Assembly: GCA_027604185.1 (NCBI GenBank)
Contig: JADGKB010000010.1
Location: 124,001 to 188,000, forward strand
Direction of reading: 5' to 3'
Length of the DNA: 64,000 bases
Source: Boothiomyces macroporosus
Taxonomy: Eukaryota > Chytridiomycota > Chytridiomycetes > Rhizophydiales > Terramycetaceae
In this document: positions 1-11,313 of the stretch, piece after piece
How positions within the stretch are numbered: position 1 is the stretch's first letter
Layout of the letters: each line of letters starts with the position of its first letter
Made by a program: the position numbers and the translations under genes
Notes under the pieces: model-generated
Told to the model about the DNA's origin: nothing
Databases searched by the model: none
What the model saw: only the letters and a program-made list of their open reading frames with translations

Positions 1-302
1 ATAGTGCCCAGAGAAGTGCTTAAGCTTTTCAGTACTAGCAAGATTGAACCAAGCTTGTCTTTTGGAACATTTCTTTCCATATATTCCAATATCAATTTTC
101 CAATTCCCGGAATATGAGAACTTGGCTTGAATCGGTAGAATTCTTCCCGGTCCTGTTCAGTGACATGCAGTGAGGTTGAAATTTCTTTGGTATAGAGCAA
201 GTTGTTCAATGAAGTTTGCTCATTATTCAATTCTGCAACAAAAGTATCCGCAATACTATCAAGAACTTGAACTACGGACTAGAATTAGTATTTCGATACC
301 AT
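1..302 (-). CDS. 5' part of an unrecognised protein, cut by the window start
   Basis: Minus-strand exon 278-1 is open throughout (about 92 codons) and reads like a soluble helical protein (for example SSHIPGIGKL and ILEYMERNVP). Upstream it joins over a 21-nt GT-AG intron (279-299) with a TACTAAT branch-like motif. The intron directly follows an ATG at 300-302. A second in-frame ATG at 324-326 would add eight residues, but a TATTTATA box (333-340) lies only 7 bp from it and about 31 bp from the ATG at 302, the usual spacing here. If 302 is right, the first coding exon is just the start codon, as in RPL37 of this window. Family not recognised. Confidence 0.6.
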
Positions 303-2265
303 TTTGGATTCGATATCATAGTTCATTCTCTGTATTTATATCGTTAATGTGGTCTCGTGCCACATTTGCGCGGACGGTCTCAATAGAGGCTTCAGGGCCG
401 TTTTTCCATGCAACAAAAAGAGGTGTAAACACCAGTTGGGAAAACAAAATTCAGTTATCTCAAATTGAAATTTGAGCAGACTTGCTATAATCAATTGCCG
501 ATGAATTGGCTTTGTTTCATTTGCAATGGGCTTTTTGCCTTTAAGCAGTTTTGAAATTAGCCACGATATGTTGGGTGGCGTAGTCCAAATTTGGTTGCAG
601 ATGCCTAATCCCCAAATATAGATTATGAAGAAGAATAATTACTCAGGGTGGCACAAAACAGATCCCAATCTATCGTTCGAACAGCCATAGCGAATTAAAA
701 ATTCATCATCAGAATTTCGCCAGCACATCTTTAAAAGCACAAATTTTGAAAAATACTATTTCGATTTGGCTAAACTGTGCACGTAAAAAAGTAGGTAATC
801 AAGAACAACCAATCCTTTGATATATTGTGGAACACAGTGGGCCTGATTAGATGGCTTCTCTATTACAAATCCTGGAGATGGTGGTATTCCAAATTAAATG
901 AGCTGAAGAGTGTCTGTGCTCAAAGCGGCGAAATTTGGGGGATTTCACATGGAAGTCTATCTTACCCAAATGGGAGGACTGCCTCATCAAGAATTGCAAG
1001 AATCGAATACCATCAAATTACTCTTTCATTCATAGTATGTATCGGTCACTGAATGATACCAGAATCTCAAGGCGAGTCTTCCTGTGGAATTAAGAGATGA
1101 CTTGAGATTCACTAGCTGTCAGGAAATCTGTTTTGTCGCACTTTTCACACATTATATACAATCAAATGCTATCTGGCGAAAGGGATAAACCCCAAAGTTT
1201 AACTGCATACAATATTGGGTGGCAATCTGTGCAAGATTTATCGTTACTTTTACCTCTCATTAACAAAATTTGTTGAATAGTTCACATCTTACGCTTAATC
1301 GACTCATCCAAAGATGGCTTCTTTGTGAGACTATGTTGGAGAACGGTGCAAATTGCATTTGAAGCAGGAACAAGAACAAAGACACCAAATTGCTCAATTT
1401 CACGAAAATCTTGTCAAGAGTTGGTCGTTGAAGTTTGTTGGAAACAAGGGTTGAATCTCTAAACACTCTGGTTTCTTGAAACAATCTCATCAGTTCATAT
1501 CGTCATTTTCGCAAAATCCTTCAACAAGCTTGATTGCAGCAGGGATTTGAGCACACAAGTGATCAATAACTTGAGGAGTGTCTTGTCATTCTGCAAGTCA
1601 ATCTTGGCATTGTCCCAAAGTTCCTCGTAATCAGCTGGATTACCAACAAACAAAAACATTCTCATCCAAACCAGCAAATTGCCAAATTATTTCTCTTGGC
1701 TTGATATCAAATACACGCTGTCTTTTGGTTCGCAAGAGACTTTCAATGGAGGCTAGAGACTTGTACTTACAGTAAGAAAATACGTAATTTGCCTATCAGA
1801 GTTGTGGATATACATGAGTAATGAAAATAAGAAATGGACTCCATAGTATTTGAGATATCATGATAAGCTAGCTCAGTAATTTCAACTGGTTCGTACTTGA
1901 CTGCACTTGGAAATAATAGAAGACTCACTAATACCTAGCTAAGATGTTCTATTTTATATAAGAATTAAGAATTTAGAATACAATCTTGTATGAAAATAAC
2001 ACAAAGAAAACTGCAAATCTATGTAGACTCATACTTTGTGGGTTTAAAGAGAGAAAAAGGTAAAAAGTTAAAGGGATCACTCTATACATACATATTATGT
2101 TAATCTAGTGTGTGATGCTTTGAATCTAACAAACTCCAAATTTTAACATCCCTACCAAATGTTGTCGCGAGCCCTTTGGTAGGGAAATTTTAGAAAGTGA
2201 AATGAAAATCGTGCTTTTGATCTTCTCAATTAGTGGCAATAAATAACTCGAATAGTAATATTGAT
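303..2265. other. Gene-poor stretch left of repeat copy 1; possible gene debris
   Basis: No confident gene. The best plus-strand candidate starts with ATG at 851, has a canonical 19-nt intron-like element (884-902), reads on to about 1035 and can be continued only through an atypical 28-nt intron to an open frame ending near 1190. On the minus strand, 1260-1790 holds coding-like pieces (for example KPREIIWQFAGLDENVF) in different frames, with two in-frame stops that no ~20-nt intron removes. I read this as one or two decayed genes or as unresolved exons. From 1800 to 2265 I see nothing. Confidence 0.4.
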
Positions 2266-4670
2266 ACTATAGGAGATGAATTAAGATTTTTAAAAATATC
2301 TACCCAATCACTTTACAAGGTAATAATAATTTAGAATTTAAAATAATAGGGAGTCTGCTATTTCAGTAAAAAAATTTGGAGTAAGGTAGGATGATCTTAA
2401 AAAAAATTGACGAATTAGACAAAATGAAGCGTAATTTTAGTACTGCTAATAGTTTTTCATACTCTAGGGTTAACGAAATTGCGACTTGTAAGAACTAATT
2501 TGAAAAAATTTTGAGCAAACTAAAAATAAATGGAAACCCAGGTAATACCAATCAGAAAAATATTGAAATGTGCATTATTACATTACAAATGTTAATTCAA
2601 GTTGTGAATCCTCAATTGTAATAGAACAAGTATTAGCTAGAGATTTGAGATATTGATATTGATCGGTTTATACAATTACAACGAATAGCAAAGCGGAATA
2701 TTTCAATTTCCTAAATCAGTGTTTATCCCTACGCATGTTGAATTGCATCATTAACGGTGTTATTTAAAGTTGATATTTTGATGGCACTCCGACATTAACT
2801 TCGAATACTTAATTTTATAAAGAGGGAACGTCAAACTGTGTTCGTCAATCCCTTAGGCTACTCTGTGGAGTTTAAACCAAAATATCTGATGAAATAAGTA
2901 TGCAAATATGAATTAAAAGGATTCCTTAGTGTGAATAAGACAAAAAATATTGAACTCTCTTGAACGTGTACAAAATTCATTCGAACTAGAATGCCCCATA
3001 AGTTCGTTTTTTAGGACACAAATAATAAGGATCTCCTGATTGCTGCTTTCGTGGTGCAAAAATTATTGCCAGATGGCTTTTTGTCCACTTTGTATAAATA
3101 CTAGAATTTCTGCTGAAAGTCTAGGTGGACAATTAAATCTGTATTCTGAATAGATGGCAGAGTGGTAATTCTGGAAAAATTCTGGTCAAAGTCTGCTCTC
3201 TGTATCAGAAAAAACTGTTCAGTGATATTGTTGAAATTATTGAAAAAGCTCCATATAGTTATGTAAGGGACCTTTTAAAATTCGTTTACTCAGGAAATGG
3301 AAGCAAACTCATGTACAATAGGAAAAGATGTTTCGTACAGGTAAATCTTTTGCAATATTGAGCATCCTTATGGTTTTGCTTAAAATTTCTTTTGAACATT
3401 CCAACCTATAAACGATGTGAAAATTCAGTAACTTATCCACGCAAATGAATGCAACAACTGGTATTCAGTATTTATTATAATTAATTGTAAACATTTTCGA
3501 GTGAGATTATTTAGAATACATCAAAAATATCTGTATTTGGCTTTGTAACTGCAGTGATTTATATGGTGACCTTGTTTAATACCGTATTTTATTTGAATGA
3601 GGAAATGCTTCCCACCCTTATAAAGTGGATAGGATGAAATTTGCACCAGAATAATTTTGGAGTTATGAAAAGTAATTTTCATGGCACGTCTGAACGTTGG
3701 TTGGTATATTTGTTCTAAGAATTTTTATTAATGAAGCTCTTTTATATTGATATTTCTATTTCTCTCATCATTCTTATTTTTACCCGTTTTGGCTGATGAA
3801 GTATAGAGAATACATACTCTAGATAGCAAAAGAAATATGAGAAATTACTTTCTGATAAAAGGAAATCGATTATTTTGTTTTTGTTGAAAAAGTAATAGCC
3901 AGATTGGTTATTATTGTAAATAATTTTTACAAATCTAAAAAGTATTATATTTGGAATAAACAGTTTGCACCTGCTGATGTGATTTTGTTTCCATATATTA
4001 TCTTCTCACAGCTTGGTGTTGGTAGTGTTTTGTGTCTATGAAAAGAAAGTGAATGTTTTAGAAACTAACACTTAAATCCCTGTTTTCTTTTTCTTGTAAG
4101 GGGAAATTACCACTTTGCCTTCACATGGGTGCAAAGTACAAGGGTGATACCATTTGGGATTTTTCAGCTAATCCACTTTATTCATTTATACCAAGTATTA
4201 GATCTATTATTGGACAATATATATTTTCCAACTAGACACTCAAATTGGTGGTCACACACTATTCACCAAAGACAGACCAATATTTAGCTTATTTTTCGCT
4301 GTAATCAGCCATAGGGTAAAATTATTTACATTGCCAATGTCAATATATAGATTTTGTGCCGAATACATCGATCAATACTTGGGGAACAGAACCTTTTGAT
4401 TACATATCGGGGGTAATATTATTAGTATGAGAGAAATCATTTTTCATATCATGTTTACAAACAATTACTTTTATGATGCCTAATTTTTCCTCTAAATTTT
4501 TAGATTAATCTTTTCATTATCCTGAGATTACTGTCAATATTCAACTACCTAAATTTTCCCGCCATAAAATACTGCCAAGCTCACATCAATTAGTGTATGA
4601 CAGAAAAACCACTTTTTGGTGAGGATTGTTAATGACTGTTATATTTAACATAGTGAGTTTATTATCCTGG
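2266..4670. other. 2.4 kb AT-rich, gene-poor DNA inside repeat copy 1
   Basis: No complete gene, which is unusual where spacers are mostly 100-500 bp. An ATG-less open frame at 3137-3361 (plus) reads like the end of a BTB/POZ fold (LFSDIVEIIEKAP, then LLKFVYSG) and can splice over a 22-nt intron to a nearby stop, but no start could be built. A short frame from the ATG at about 4125 (GDTIWDFSANPLYSF) ends after 37 codons. Both look like relics. The stretch is exactly repeated at 55922-58326. Confidence 0.5.
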
Positions 4671-5135
4671 TTAAACAGTAGTGATTAATTTTTCGTTGAG
4701 AGTTTGAACCTCCTTTAGTACTTCGTCATATGTATCTTGATAATCAGCATCCTTTTTTGTGACAATCATAACTACACTGGTTGGTCTTTTTGTTGACCCA
4801 GCAGATCCTAAATCTTCTTTTGATGGTACATAAACGTATGGAATATTTGCGTCTTCACAAAGGACTGGGACATGTGTGATTACATCAATTGGTGAAATAT
4901 CACCTGCAATTACTACGATACTAGCGTTAATGTCTGATTACCCTTTGGCTCCTTTTCTTAATCCTTTAACAACTTCCTTTACACCACGTTTAATTGATTT
5001 CGATTTCTCTGCCTTCTTTACGACTTTTAAAACTTTTTTGTTCAACTTTTTTGATGCCAATGGGTGTGCGATTTCATTTACTGATTCCAATCTCTTTTCA
5101 TATGAAGTTTCTTCTTTTTCTTCCTTTTCTCCCAT
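4671..5135 (-). CDS. NHP2: H/ACA snoRNP subunit Nhp2 (L7Ae family), copy 1
   Basis: Core protein of H/ACA snoRNPs, which guide pseudouridylation of rRNA in the nucleolus. The 147-residue spliced product matches the family's length: a Lys/Glu-rich N-terminus, then the L7Ae RNA-binding fold with VKEVVKGLRKGAKG, IVVIAGDISPIDVITHVP, LCEDANIPYVYVPSK and DLGSAGSTKRPTSV. The frame is interrupted once, by a 21-nt intron (4921-4941) whose removal rebuilds the conserved KG-IVVIAGD junction exactly. Start is the ATG at 5135, preceded by an A/T-rich leader. An identical copy lies at 58327-58791. Assignment is secure. Confidence 0.95.
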
Positions 5136-5418
5136 GTTGAATGTAAAAAAGAAAAAAAATTTAAAAAATGAGGGTTAGGGCTAGCTGAAACAGTCTGTCA
5201 AAAATGGAATGAAATTTTGAGTAATGGGAGTCATACTACACTATTTGTAGATGCGGAGGTGACTATTTTTCCATTAGGTTGGAATTTTCCGTCCACTGTT
5301 GGAATCATGTTTGATTTGAGAGAGATGCATTTTGTATTGATATTGCTACTGAAGAGAAATAGATTGATAGATTTGGGTTAAATTTTTTAATCTATACGCG
5401 TTCATGAGCAGTAATTAG

Positions 5419-7617
5419 ATGTTAAGCATAGACTGTACCGCACCAACAATTAATTTATTGATTCCACCAGATATTGTATTCGCATTAGGACCCAATATAA
5501 TCACACGACAGTTTCCATTCTCTGTACTGACTGTCTAAATTAGGTTGTGTCAGGCTGTCAACCTGCGATTACGCCAAGTTGCCAAATAACCACCAATAAT
5601 CCTAATATTACTGTAACAAATGGTGTGGTCTCTATCTACCCTTTTGCACCCATCGGTTCTTACAACGGCACGATAAATTGTACTCAGGCATCCACATCTG
5701 TAATTCAGAACACGACCTCCTATTACTACTCCTATCAAACGTTTGCATTCTTTGTAGTAAACCCAACAGACTTGGAATACAATCCTCCAGCGACTGTCCT
5801 AACCTTACCAGACTGTATCAATACTTACCTATCGCGTTCAACGATAAATTTCACAGATAATGGAGATACCACACCAAGAATGCTTTTAATTACAACTTCC
5901 GCTTCTGACAACAGTGATTTGATAATTGGACCTTCCAATCGTAGTTGGTTACCTAGTTCGACTTTTACTCAGGAGGATATTGACAATTCTTTGGTCTATG
6001 TTTCCCCAGTGCAATTAACCAAAGTTGATAGCTCAAAAACTTCAAACTTTCCAGCGAGAGTAATAGATCCTGCAGGCACAGCACTGAATGTAAATTTTCA
6101 ATTCATTTTTCAATATTACTACTGTCTGAACGTTATCTCAAATGCTGCTTATGTTGTTAGTTACCAACAAATGCCAGTTATTGTCACAGCAGATATTCTG
6201 GGATTGGCTGAATCCCACGGGTTGAGTGTTTGGGATACCAAATGGATTACCCCAAGTGTGAGTGCTGGAAGATTGGAGTGGTATTGCCCTGACCAATATT
6301 GCAATGGGCCAGGATGGCAGCAATTTACCTCTGTTTCTACCTTCCCGCACTCCTGGTTTGTAATAAATGGTATACGCTGGAATCCATTAGGCTCACAGAT
6401 TGGTGTAAATTCGACAATCACTATAACATCGGTGAACCAAACAGTCACTCAAACACCTATAACAGTCAATATCATAACATCAGTTTCGACTACTAATCCA
6501 AATACTGATTCTGTACCTCTCCCTTATCAAAATTCTTTGTTTGGTAACTGCCAAGTAATGACTTTGACTCAAATTGGGGCGAGGATTACAGGTAGTTTGC
6601 CTTTTGGACCATTTAACCCGATTTCCCCCATTAGACCGATATGTGCTTCAATTACTAGCTCTTCTACCCCTACAAAGGTTGGAGACTTTGTTGTTTCATC
6701 GACAACTCAACTTACAGTTACTATATCTGGCTCTGTGATACTTGGATCAGACCTGGTACTTCCTAAAGGGTTTACCGTGCTGACCTTTACAGGGCTATCT
6801 TCAAAAATTGGACAGATATATCAAGCATTCTACTTGAAAATCGATCCATCGTATACTTACCAACCTGTAACGGTAGTGTTACCACAGATTAAATACCCGC
6901 TCAAAGTGCCACTTCAAAATACAGGGCAAATTGCGATCCTGCGATACGATGCTGATACTGGGCTCATGTCTCACATTGCTGCACAGTCATATATAAATGA
7001 TAACAGCAAACAACCTCTATTATCAATAAGTGCATCTTTCCCAGATTCAAATTACTATATAGTGGGTTATATGGACTATTCCTCTGGAATTCTACCAATT
7101 CAACCAGGGCAGTGGATAAGTTATTTAACAAGTTATGGTACCCTCAAGTTGAAAATTAATACTTACAACATGGTGATGCTCTTTTCTTGCGATGTTAATA
7201 CCAGATTTGCAATAATGCCTGCACCAAACATTCTTTGGACACCTGACGGATATACTGCAGTGCAGACTTTTACTTTAGTAGGAGAATGGAATACAGGAAA
7301 CAAAGTCTCAATTAAGCTGCTAGCAGGAAGTCAAAATTCAAACATTTTTTGGGGGTAGTTATTTTTAATCTAGAACTTTGCTAAACAGTCCTTCTTATCC
7401 TTCTGGATTCAACTGGAACATATCCTCTACTCCATCATTCATTAATGATGGTTTATATTTTGATAATTCATCAGCAAAGTATGTAGTTCAATTGACTTCG
7501 CAAGGGGCTGGAACTTGGGGAACGTTCCAGCAAAGTTCCAGGATTATAGCCGCGAGTGGGGAGCGCAAGATTGAATGCTCTCTTCTTAGTCTACTGATTC
7601 TCATTTTGAATATATAA
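5419..7617 (+). CDS. Large GPI-type cell-surface protein 1, copy 1
   Basis: Unrecognised Ser/Thr/Asn-rich surface protein of 719 residues after removing two introns (5524-5543, 20 nt; 7355-7373, 19 nt). It has many N-glycosylation sequons. A central block with paired cysteines and tryptophans (WYCPDQYCNGPGW, then SWFVINGIRWNP) and a P-[IL]-[SY]-PIRP motif recur in the next gene, so the two are tandem paralogues. The C-terminus ends in a short hydrophobic tail after a Ser/Gly stretch (LLSLLILILNI), fitting a GPI-anchor signal. The start is uncertain: ATG 5419 is the nearest in-frame Met but gives no signal peptide, so an upstream exon may be missing. Role (adhesion or coat) is inference. Confidence 0.7.
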
Positions 7618-7624
7618 TAGATCG

Positions 7625-9206
7625 ATGAATGATTTTTTCTTGAGCATCATTGACATTGACGTCACCCACAGTGAGTAAAAACTCTTCCAAAATACAGGCT
7701 GCTCAATGTCTACTACCCAACCATATTCTTTAATCTTCAATCCAAACCCTTCCTTTCTAAACACGTATCAATCACAGAGTTTGGTATTGACTACAAACTA
7801 TATCAATCCAATTGACAACTATAAAAGGAGTACTTGGGATTTAGTTTGGAGTAACTGGCCTAATTTTGCTGGCCAAGGACTTGGCGACTGGGAATACTAT
7901 TGCCCAGATGCTGGTTGCAAAAGTGCTTTTAGCTCAGATGGCTGGAACAGTATAACAGGCTTGGCAGATCCAACTGTCATTCCTCAGGTAAAATGCATTT
8001 GATAGTAGTCCTGGATTGCAATGGGTGCCATCAGATGGAACCCCAAAACTACGCCAGTTGGAAACTCTGAAACCATTCGTACAATTTATGGACAACTATA
8101 TGGATTTACTGGTAATCAAACATTAGAAGTACAAGTTTTAGCATCGTCTGGATCATCAAGTAACACTGCAGTGAATCCATATGCTTCAGCAGCTTCCTGC
8201 GGGTCCTATGGATACGCATTAGGAGCAAATGGAGCGTCTACCTTGCAAAATCCATATGGTTTTGGCAGTTTCAGTGCATATTCACCTATAAGACCACTTT
8301 GTGGATCTGGATCCGCTTCTGCAAACACACCTTTTAATATTGGTGATTTTACAATTACCCCGTCAGATTCCAGCACAGTGCTATTGAATGGATGGATATC
8401 AGTACAGAGCTCTATCAAACTGCCAACTGGATTCTCCGTTTTAAATTTCACAGGAACTGTATCGAATATTGGCACAATCGACTCTGCAGTTTATGTAAAT
8501 CTTGGCAATCAGATCACTTTGGTAACTCCAGAAGTTAGATTTTACTACGCTTCGCAAATAGCGTCCAAAGCAAACGTAGGGGCACTTGTGTATGACACTG
8601 GGAGTGGATCGAGTTGGTTCCTTGGGGCAGCGGATTGGAACTTTAACCCTAACATTCCAAACAGAATTAAAATCACTGCTTCCTCATCTGGCCTTTTGAT
8701 ATTCGGTGTACTTGACAATACCGTCAATACGATCCTTCCGGGACAATTTTCAGCGTTACTCTACTACATTGGCCTATGGTCTTCAAAAACATATTCTTTT
8801 GGATCTCTGACTGTTTCTTTTCAGTCAACCCTGGATATCTCGTTTATGGTATCGCCAATTTCTGTGCTGTCCACAGGAAGCAGCCCGATTGTCAGCTACA
8901 ACATCGGGTTTGCTCAGTCTCTCGGTAACTCAGTCGTAACCCTCTCCTATCCTGGAAACATTACCACTTATTATTGGGCGTAACACAAAAACTAATCATA
9001 GACAATTTATCTCTTCAAATTCCGCTACAGGTGGTAATTGGGTAGCAATAACCACCACCAGTGCCAATTCAACTATCAATGCTGCAATTTCTTCTTCAGG
9101 AATTTATGGTGTATTTCCTGTTGCACAAACGGTTTCTTCAAGCAACAAGGCAGTGTCCGTCTTGTTCTATGTTCCAATGATGCTTGCAATTATTTTTGCT
9201 TTGTGA
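7625..9206 (+). CDS. GPI-type cell-surface protein 2, paralogue of its neighbour, copy 1
   Basis: 503-residue product with three introns (7671-7697, 27 nt; 7988-8008, 21 nt; 8980-9001, 22 nt). It shares with the upstream gene a W-x(n)-WEYYCPDAGC segment, SWIAMGAIRWNP and YSPIRPLCG, and is otherwise rich in Ser, Thr, Gly and Asn. The tail is a typical GPI-anchor signal: small residues (SSSNKAVS) then a hydrophobic run ending MMLAIIFAL. Only 7 bp separate it from the stop of gene 1. The first exon is the weak point: its intron is longer than all but one other here and begins GTGAGT, and the leader MNDFFLSIID is not a convincing signal peptide. A real upstream start may have been missed. Confidence 0.68.
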
Positions 9207-9366
9207 TGCGAATGTTTAATAAATCCTTGTAAATCTAGGCCATGCATTCTGCTTCATCATCTCGCGTTCATCGGCTGACGTAAGTTCGGAGTGTTTTCAC
9301 AAAATATCAAAGCGCCGATTATAAACTACAATTTAGATTCAAGTAAGTGTATTTCTAATTCGTTAG

Positions 9367-10330
9367 ATGGGGTATAGCGATTTAGATAATGATCCAGTAC
9401 GCGAAGCTGAAGGTACATTGGCATCTGACAGTTAGAGTATGATGGAGCAACTGGCTTCCCTCAGGGACCATTAACAGGAAACTTGGCAGAGCCTGATCCA
9501 TTCTACCTTGGGTCATATGATTATTATAACAACAAGGAGGATATGCAGCATAATTTGGCCTTGTCTCTTGAAACTAGTTTTGATGGAGGACAAGTTGGCT
9601 TGTAATCTGGGATTAATTCAGGGGGTTGAGTTATCCAAAACTTCGATCAGAAATGCACTATGGTCTTGGGATGTTTCAGCCAATGATGATTCCAACACCA
9701 ACCGATGCCTATGCTTCCGCCCCGGCGGCATTTGGGGTATATCAGCACTCTTCGCATTCTACTCCACATGTAGAAGAGTATAATCCCGCCGTCCCATTGG
9801 ATGTTACTTCAGACAATTACGACTATTACTACCAATATCAACTAGATAATCACAACAATGAATGGCTAGATCAAAGAAATCCGTATGAGCTCGATCAATT
9901 CTCAGAATTTGTACAAGATGAGGTTGGGCCATTTGACTATTCGCGTATCGACCACTCAATCCATGTCAATCCCGCAATTCTAGAAGGGAACTTGGGAGTA
10001 GAATCAGAACAAACTATTGCTATAGAATCGCCTCTTGAAAAGAAACGCAAAGGAGGACGATCTGCCGGCCAACCTACTAATATTGTCCCCAACACGAAAA
10101 TGGACAGGAAAACATTAAAGAGATTGAGAAACAGAGTCTCTGCTTCGCGATGTAGAATTAAAAAGAAGGAGTGGATCCATGAGATGGAAGACCAGTCTTT
10201 GCAGCTCCAGGATGAAAATATGTTTTTAATGGAAAGAATTTCGTTTTTGGAAGAATCCATCGCCAACTCCCGAAAGTTCCTGGAGTACTATCAGCTTCAA
10301 AAAGCTGATTCAAGCCTTAACCTCCAATAA
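9367..10330 (+). CDS. bZIP transcription factor, copy 1
   Basis: 306-residue nuclear DNA-binding protein. The N-terminal two thirds are acidic, Tyr/Asn/Gln-rich and low-complexity (probable activation region). The C-terminus carries a basic region with the bZIP signature N-x7-R (LRNRVSASRCRIKKKEW) and a leucine-zipper coiled coil (MEDQSLQLQDENMFLMERISFLEESI). Two introns, 9413-9435 (23 nt) and 9602-9621 (20 nt), restore one frame. A further intron-like element of 24 nt (9343-9366) ends directly before the chosen ATG, so either a 5'-UTR intron exists or coding starts earlier. Target genes cannot be told. Identical copy at 63023-63986. Confidence 0.9.
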
Positions 10331-10359
10331 ATGTGTAATTTTTTTTCAATTTGGGGTGG

Positions 10360-11294
10360 ATGTCGAGAGAAAACTTTCCTTTGATGCCCAGGAATATAGC
10401 CAGTCCAACTAGGGAGATCGATACCGTATCAGTGATTACGCAGGATACATTTGATAAGCCGCTCCAGGTCGTTGAAGACAGCCAAGAACAGCTAGAAAAA
10501 ATTAATCGACTGGGAAGGCTTTTCCTCACCTCCAATGCTTGTGTCCTAGTGCTAACAATAATTCCGGTACTCGTCAATCTCCCCAGCATATATCGAGATT
10601 GGTATGGAATGGCGGATATTATCAGGTTGATTGAACCAATAGTTGCGCTTCCAATCAATCTGGTTATATTCCTGGAAATACTCTCTATTCGGAAAAAGAA
10701 TCCTTTGGAAAACTTGCATCTTACAATATTATTTGGCATTTCATTGGCAATATACCAGCAGGGTGCAGGATTTCATTCCGCGGCAAATATGTTTAAACAC
10801 CCCGTGGAGACTGTTCAATCCAGCGTATCACCTACATCCGACACTTATAGTCTCCTGCAGACTGTTTACAGCTGGATTCGAAATACTTGGGAGCACCTGA
10901 TTTCTCATTATATGGTAATTTGATGCTCACATAGTACGCAGCAGGAGGGATTCTAACTTCCTGGATATTTGCCTTTGGATTTAGGGATTTAGTATACCAC
11001 AATGGACTGCAAAAGAAACTTGATATGAGCATCTGGTTGTTTGCAATTGCTACTTATGGATTAGTAATCGGCGCAATTGCAATAGAATACCCTTATGGTG
11101 CGGCGGTAGCTTTAGTTTTAATAATTGGCTATGGCTACGGTGTCTTGGGTTATTATTACTTTACCAGGCACAAGCTATTCCTTTTTGGTTATTGCATCGT
11201 GCTTCAGTATTACTTGATTTCCTACACAATTGCCTTGATAATAATAATCATCTGGGTAGCTAAAAATGGCTTTGCAGGAAGAAATTTAGAATAA
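10360..11294 (+). CDS. Multi-pass membrane protein, unknown family
   Basis: 304 residues with one 20-nt intron (10915-10934). A polar N-terminal ~55 residues precede seven or so hydrophobic segments, beginning at VLVLTIIPVLVNL and ending at ALIIIIIWVA. A polar loop holds GAGFHSAANMFKHP, which might be functional. The topology recalls 7TM or PAQR/ceramidase-like proteins but I do not recognise the family. It converges with SAS10, with only 19 bp between the stop codons. The start ATG lies shortly after an oligo-T tract just beyond the visible end of repeat copy 1. Confidence 0.75.
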
Positions 11295-11313
11295 AGATGG
11301 CAATTTAAATATA

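Larger units (their letters stand above)
2266..10344. repeat. Large direct repeat, copy 1
   Basis: This 8,079-bp block matches 55922-64000 at a constant offset of 53,656 bp. Every gene product compared is identical in the two copies, including introns, intergenic DNA and the AT-rich left part. Flanking bases differ just left of the block (ttgat before copy 1, accag before copy 2), which places the left edge at 2266/55922. The right edge cannot be seen because copy 2 runs into the end of the window; 10344 is only the point matching base 64000. It contains NHP2, two surface-protein genes and a bZIP gene. It could be a recent duplication (dispersed, or tandem with a 53.7-kb unit) or an assembly error. 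Confidence 0.97.

Noticed and set aside
1855..1915. tRNA-like D-arm sequence (AAGCTAGCTCAGT) followed by GGTTCG
   Set aside because: No matching acceptor stem, anticodon arm or correct T-loop spacing could be drawn.
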